Below are positions 61,433 to 64,000 of a stretch of 64,000 nucleotides of DNA, piece by piece. The notes under the pieces were generated by a model, which had not been told where the DNA came from, made no database searches, and was given only the letters and a program-made list of their open reading frames with translations. Numbering within the stretch: the first letter of the stretch is position 1; each line of letters begins with the position of its first letter. Source of the DNA: Citrus sinensis (Eukaryota; Streptophyta; Magnoliopsida; Sapindales; Rutaceae); NCBI RefSeq assembly GCF_022201045.2, contig NC_068558.1:44419001-44483000 (forward strand). Reading direction: 5' to 3'. Position numbers and translations under genes: made by a program.

Positions 61433-62661
61433 TGCTCTCGGTGGGCCTGTGAACTAGGGCCCACCGCTAATCCGTTTTTTGAACCACCCACATTCTCCAT
61501 TACTTGGGTGGATTTGGTCTCATCACTCCCCAACTCTAGCTGTATTGCACTATGAGCCCTTCTCTGTTTGGCATCTATAACAATAATACCAGAGTTAAAC
61601 TCTTCCCCACATTCCTGTAATTGACCCGAAACTTTAGGAGGTGTCATCACTTCCTTTCCTTTATCAAGCAGTTGACCAAGTTTTGTCAGAAAATGTTGAG
61701 ATCCTGCTATAGTATCCATAATCCCAGTAATGTCTCCCCCCTCATAATTGTTTCCCTTATTCAAGCCTGGATTTATGGTACCTTCCATATCAACTGTCAT
61801 GGCCTCATCGGAATTAATGCAGCTTCCAACTTTCATCTCCTCCTCCCCTGGTGGAGTTGACCGCAGCCAGCGATCGCCAGCATTCATCAAATTTCCACGT
61901 GTAGGCGCCTTCATCCAATGGCCAAACGGCTTAGTAATAGTAGCCGTAGTACACTTATACAAAGATGGACAACTTTTCTTTGTGTGACCAAGGAGACCAC
62001 AGATAAAACAAAACACATTCAACCTTTCGTATTTGAAATCCACCCACATCCAATCTCCACCTGCTTTCTTGAGACGCATCCTACGCTTGAGAGGCTGCCT
62101 AACATCAATGGCCACCCGGATCCTCATATAGTTCCTCCAAATCCCTTTAAGGTTATTTTCATTTGATTCCACAAACTTGCCAGTGTAATTACCAATGCTC
62201 TGTAAGATTTTCTCTGATTGAAAACCAATAAGAAGGTTGTAGATTTGGGTCCAAAATGATGTATGAAATAAAGGTACATGTTGAGGTTGATCCTCTGCCC
62301 CCAGCCGCTGAACAATGAGAATATGCTGGTCAAATGTCCAAGGCCCTGAGTCTATCACTCTGTTGATGTCAATTTCATGAAAGAATTGGAAGAGAAATAG
62401 TGTAGGCGACAGATCTTTAATACAAACTCCTCTGCCAGGCCTCCACAGCGACGCCATAGTGCTCTTCATGGCTGGGAAGTTAATCACCTTGTCCGTCAAG
62501 AACCTACCCACAAGGCAGTAGCGGAAATCACTTTTGGCCTCCTCGCATTCATCATCCTCAACCCCCGCTACAATTATCCCCCCTTCCTCATCCTCAGCAA
62601 GAGTAAGCCATGCATAAGAGTTGTTTAAGTTAGCCTCCATTGTTGTGTGCGTACCCGCCAT
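61429..62661 (-). CDS. LINE ORF1: DUF4283 protein with CCHC zinc knuckle, intact
   Basis: 410 residues from ATG 62661 (MAGTHTTMEANLNN), about 190 nt from the element's 5' edge. The DUF4283 region covers about 45-175 (YCLVGRFLTDKVINFPAMK, GPWTFDQHILIVQRL). The zinc knuckle CX2CX4HX4C is at 218-231 (CFICGLLGHTKKSC). The tail is hydrophilic. The TGA overlaps the ORF2 start as ATGA. It is intact although the partner ORF2 is dead, so it could still make a gag-like RNA-binding protein if transcribed. Confidence 0.88.
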   Translation of the reverse strand: MAGTHTTMEANLNNSYAWLTLAEDEEGGIIVAGVEDDECEEAKSDFRYCLVGRFLTDKVINFPAMKSTMASLWRPGRGVCIKDLSPTLFLFQFFHEIDINRVIDSGPWTFDQHILIVQRLGAEDQPQHVPLFHTSFWTQIYNLLIGFQSEKILQSIGNYTGKFVESNENNLKGIWRNYMRIRVAIDVRQPLKRRMRLKKAGGDWMWVDFKYERLNVFCFICGLLGHTKKSCPSLYKCTTATITKPFGHWMKAPTRGNLMNAGDRWLRSTPPGEEEMKVGSCINSDEAMTVDMEGTINPGLNKGNNYEGGDITGIMDTIAGSQHFLTKLGQLLDKGKEVMTPPKVSGQLQECGEEFNSGIIVIDAKQRRAHSAIQLELGSDETKSTQVMENVGGSKNGLAVGPSSQAHREQ

Positions 62662-63025
62662 ACTCAGAACAACGTGACTAACTTGGTTGAGGCGAAACAG
62701 TGAATAAGAAAAAACTAAAGAGCAAAGAAAACGAAGAAGGTATTTATTTACTTGTCAAGCAGACAAGACAAACACACTTGCCAAAGGACAAGACTTTTTC
62801 CACAGAGACATTTAAACGAACAGAAGATGTCCATGTTAACTGTTAAGTAGATACTAAATCCGGATCTTTAGAAAACAAGCAATTGGTAATTATTAAATAA
62901 AATATATTAATAGTTATTAATATAGTAAAATTAATTTATAATTTATTTTAAAATATCTTTTGTATTACAAATATATATGTGTGTTCACGTTTTTGTGTGT
63001 GTATATATATACACACACACATATG

Positions 63026-63184
63026 TATAAAGGATTTATAACCGTATTAAAGTTAATGATAAATTAAAAGATAAAAAAGTACAAACTATAATGCAGTGTA
63101 TTTTATCATGTAATGTATTGAAATTTGTACTTTTTTATTTTTTTACTTATCGCCGACTTTAACATGATAAAAAAATCTATGATT
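63026..63184. repeat. Small foldback repeat
   Basis: The left arm (63038-63085, ending aaaaaagtacaaa) is inverted in the right arm (63123-63172, starting tttgtactttttta); outer parts gtattaaagt and actttaacatg also pair. The central loop is about 37 bp. Confidence 0.6.
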
Positions 63185-63259
63185 GAAAACTCACTTTATA
63201 TACATACATACATACATACATATATCTACATAGATGTTTGTTAATAGCATTCTCACTTT

Positions 63260-63527
63260 TTTTTTAATACTGATATTTACAATCAGACATATAATTAAAA
63301 TTATAATATTTTATAAAATTCTATGAAGTGCTTACCCAAACAAATAACCATTGTAAATGAGAGATATAACAATGGACGTTTCTGCTTCACTCGCATTTTA
63401 TAAGGGAGAAACACTATAAATTAACTTCATACAATCATAATTAATTGAGGAAGATTGAATTCATGGAGACTCGAATCATTGTCCTCACAATTATAAGGGC
63501 AGTGGTTCATCACTCGGCCAAAGGCAA
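63260..63527 (-). mobile_element. tRNA-derived SINE with perfect 12-bp target duplications
   Basis: Read on the minus strand it begins with a tRNA-like head: an A-box-like TGGCCGAGTGATGAACCAC and a B-box-like GATTCGAGTC about 40 bp later. A tRNA-unrelated body of about 190 bp and a short poly(A) follow. Identical cattctcacttt copies lie at 63248-63259 and 63528-63539. These are the three hallmarks of a SINE mobilised by LINE machinery. Body sequence recurs in ALKBH10B intron 3. Confidence 0.82.
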
Positions 63528-64000
63528 CATTCTCACTTTAATGTCCTCACTAAAAAATCATTTTGGTATAACTTTTTAAATAAAATTTATTTAAGACAAA
63601 TTTTTGTTAGGAGATATTTTACAAATAGAGTTTTCACAAAAAAAAAAATTTATTGCACAGTTGTCAATGAAAGTTTTATTAAAAGTTATATAAAATTATT
63701 TTAATGGACAAATTTTTTAAAAAGTTATGTTCTGAAATAAATGAAATAAGATTATTAAATAAGTAAAAGATATTTTAGGTATTTAATATTTTAAATAAGT
63801 ATTTAAATCTTTACTCATAAAAACTCAAAATTTAGACTTTTGTTAATAGAGGTACAATAATTTATTTAATTTTTAAAAATTCTAATAAAAAATGAAATAA
63901 CAACAAAAGAATAAAAAAAAAAATGAGAATAAATAATTACTATGCCCATTACATGAATCATTTGAAATGGGTACATAATTTTCCTACAAGCCAAACATTA

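Larger units (their letters stand above)
57358..62852 (-). mobile_element. Near full-length, decayed L1-type LINE
   Basis: Minus-strand element with a leader of about 190 nt, an intact ORF1, an interrupted ORF2 and a poly(A) tail (poly-T near 57354-57365). The flanks actaaatccagatcttt (57341-57357) and actaaatccggatcttt (62853-62869) are target duplications with one mismatch. It is related to the LINE at 41765-46591 throughout. The single mismatch and several stops suggest it is older than the first LINE in the window. Confidence 0.92.
62870..64000. other. intergenic, AT-rich, with SINE and an inverted repeat
   Basis: No gene. It contains an inverted repeat at about 63026-63184, a CATA run near 63202-63225 and the SINE at 63260-63527. 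The remainder is AT-rich without recognisable content. Confidence 0.6.

Overview
The window is nuclear DNA from a flowering plant, most likely a woody eudicot. The support is spliced genes with GT-AG introns, AT-rich intergenic DNA, plant-only families (SP1, ABP1, GATL, plant-type CCMH, ALKBH10B) and plant-type L1 LINEs whose ORF2 carries an RNase H domain. I do not assign a species. Nothing prokaryotic, plastid or viral was seen.

Layout: (1) 189-2092 (+), 3' exons of the chloroplast-envelope RING E3 ligase SP1, with the 5' part outside the window. (2) 4612-5316 (+), an uncharacterised disordered protein. (3) 10011-15960 (-), a complete LINE with both ORFs open and 15-bp target-site duplications. 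(4) 19607-24460 (+), an ALKBH10B-type RNA demethylase in 7 exons. (5) 26141-27547 (-), a BSD-domain protein. (6) 30983-31717 (+), an uncharacterised basic protein. (7) 32396-33460 (-), a GATL glycosyltransferase. (8) 37075-38206 (-), an ACOT13-like hotdog thioesterase in 3 exons. (9) 41765-46591 (-), a 5'-truncated LINE. (10) 47598-48642 (-), mitochondrial CCMH in 3 exons, divergent from (11) 50050-52181 (+), exosome RRP4 in 7 exons. (12) 52923-55777 (-), AUXIN BINDING PROTEIN 1 in 5 exons. (13) 56019-57151, a Mutator-type non-autonomous element close to the ABP1 start. (14) 57358-62852 (-), a near full-length but decayed LINE related to the second one. (15) 63260-63527 (-), a tRNA-derived SINE. 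Exon boundaries of the spliced genes were read from the sequence, and every junction keeps frame.

The genes are ordinary, separately transcribed housekeeping or signalling genes and do not form a pathway. What stands out is the mobile DNA between them: three same-strand LINEs, two Mutator-like elements with 9-bp target duplications, two related ~141-bp MITEs, several long foldback elements, a SINE with perfect target duplications, and a 19/21-bp minisatellite. The LINEs are of two kinds: the first has a 35-nt gap between ORF1 and ORF2, while the second and third share an ATGA stop-start overlap. From memory of the Arabidopsis map, several genes here correspond to the paired segments At1g03/At1g04 and At4g02, which suggests an ancestral block fractionated in Arabidopsis.
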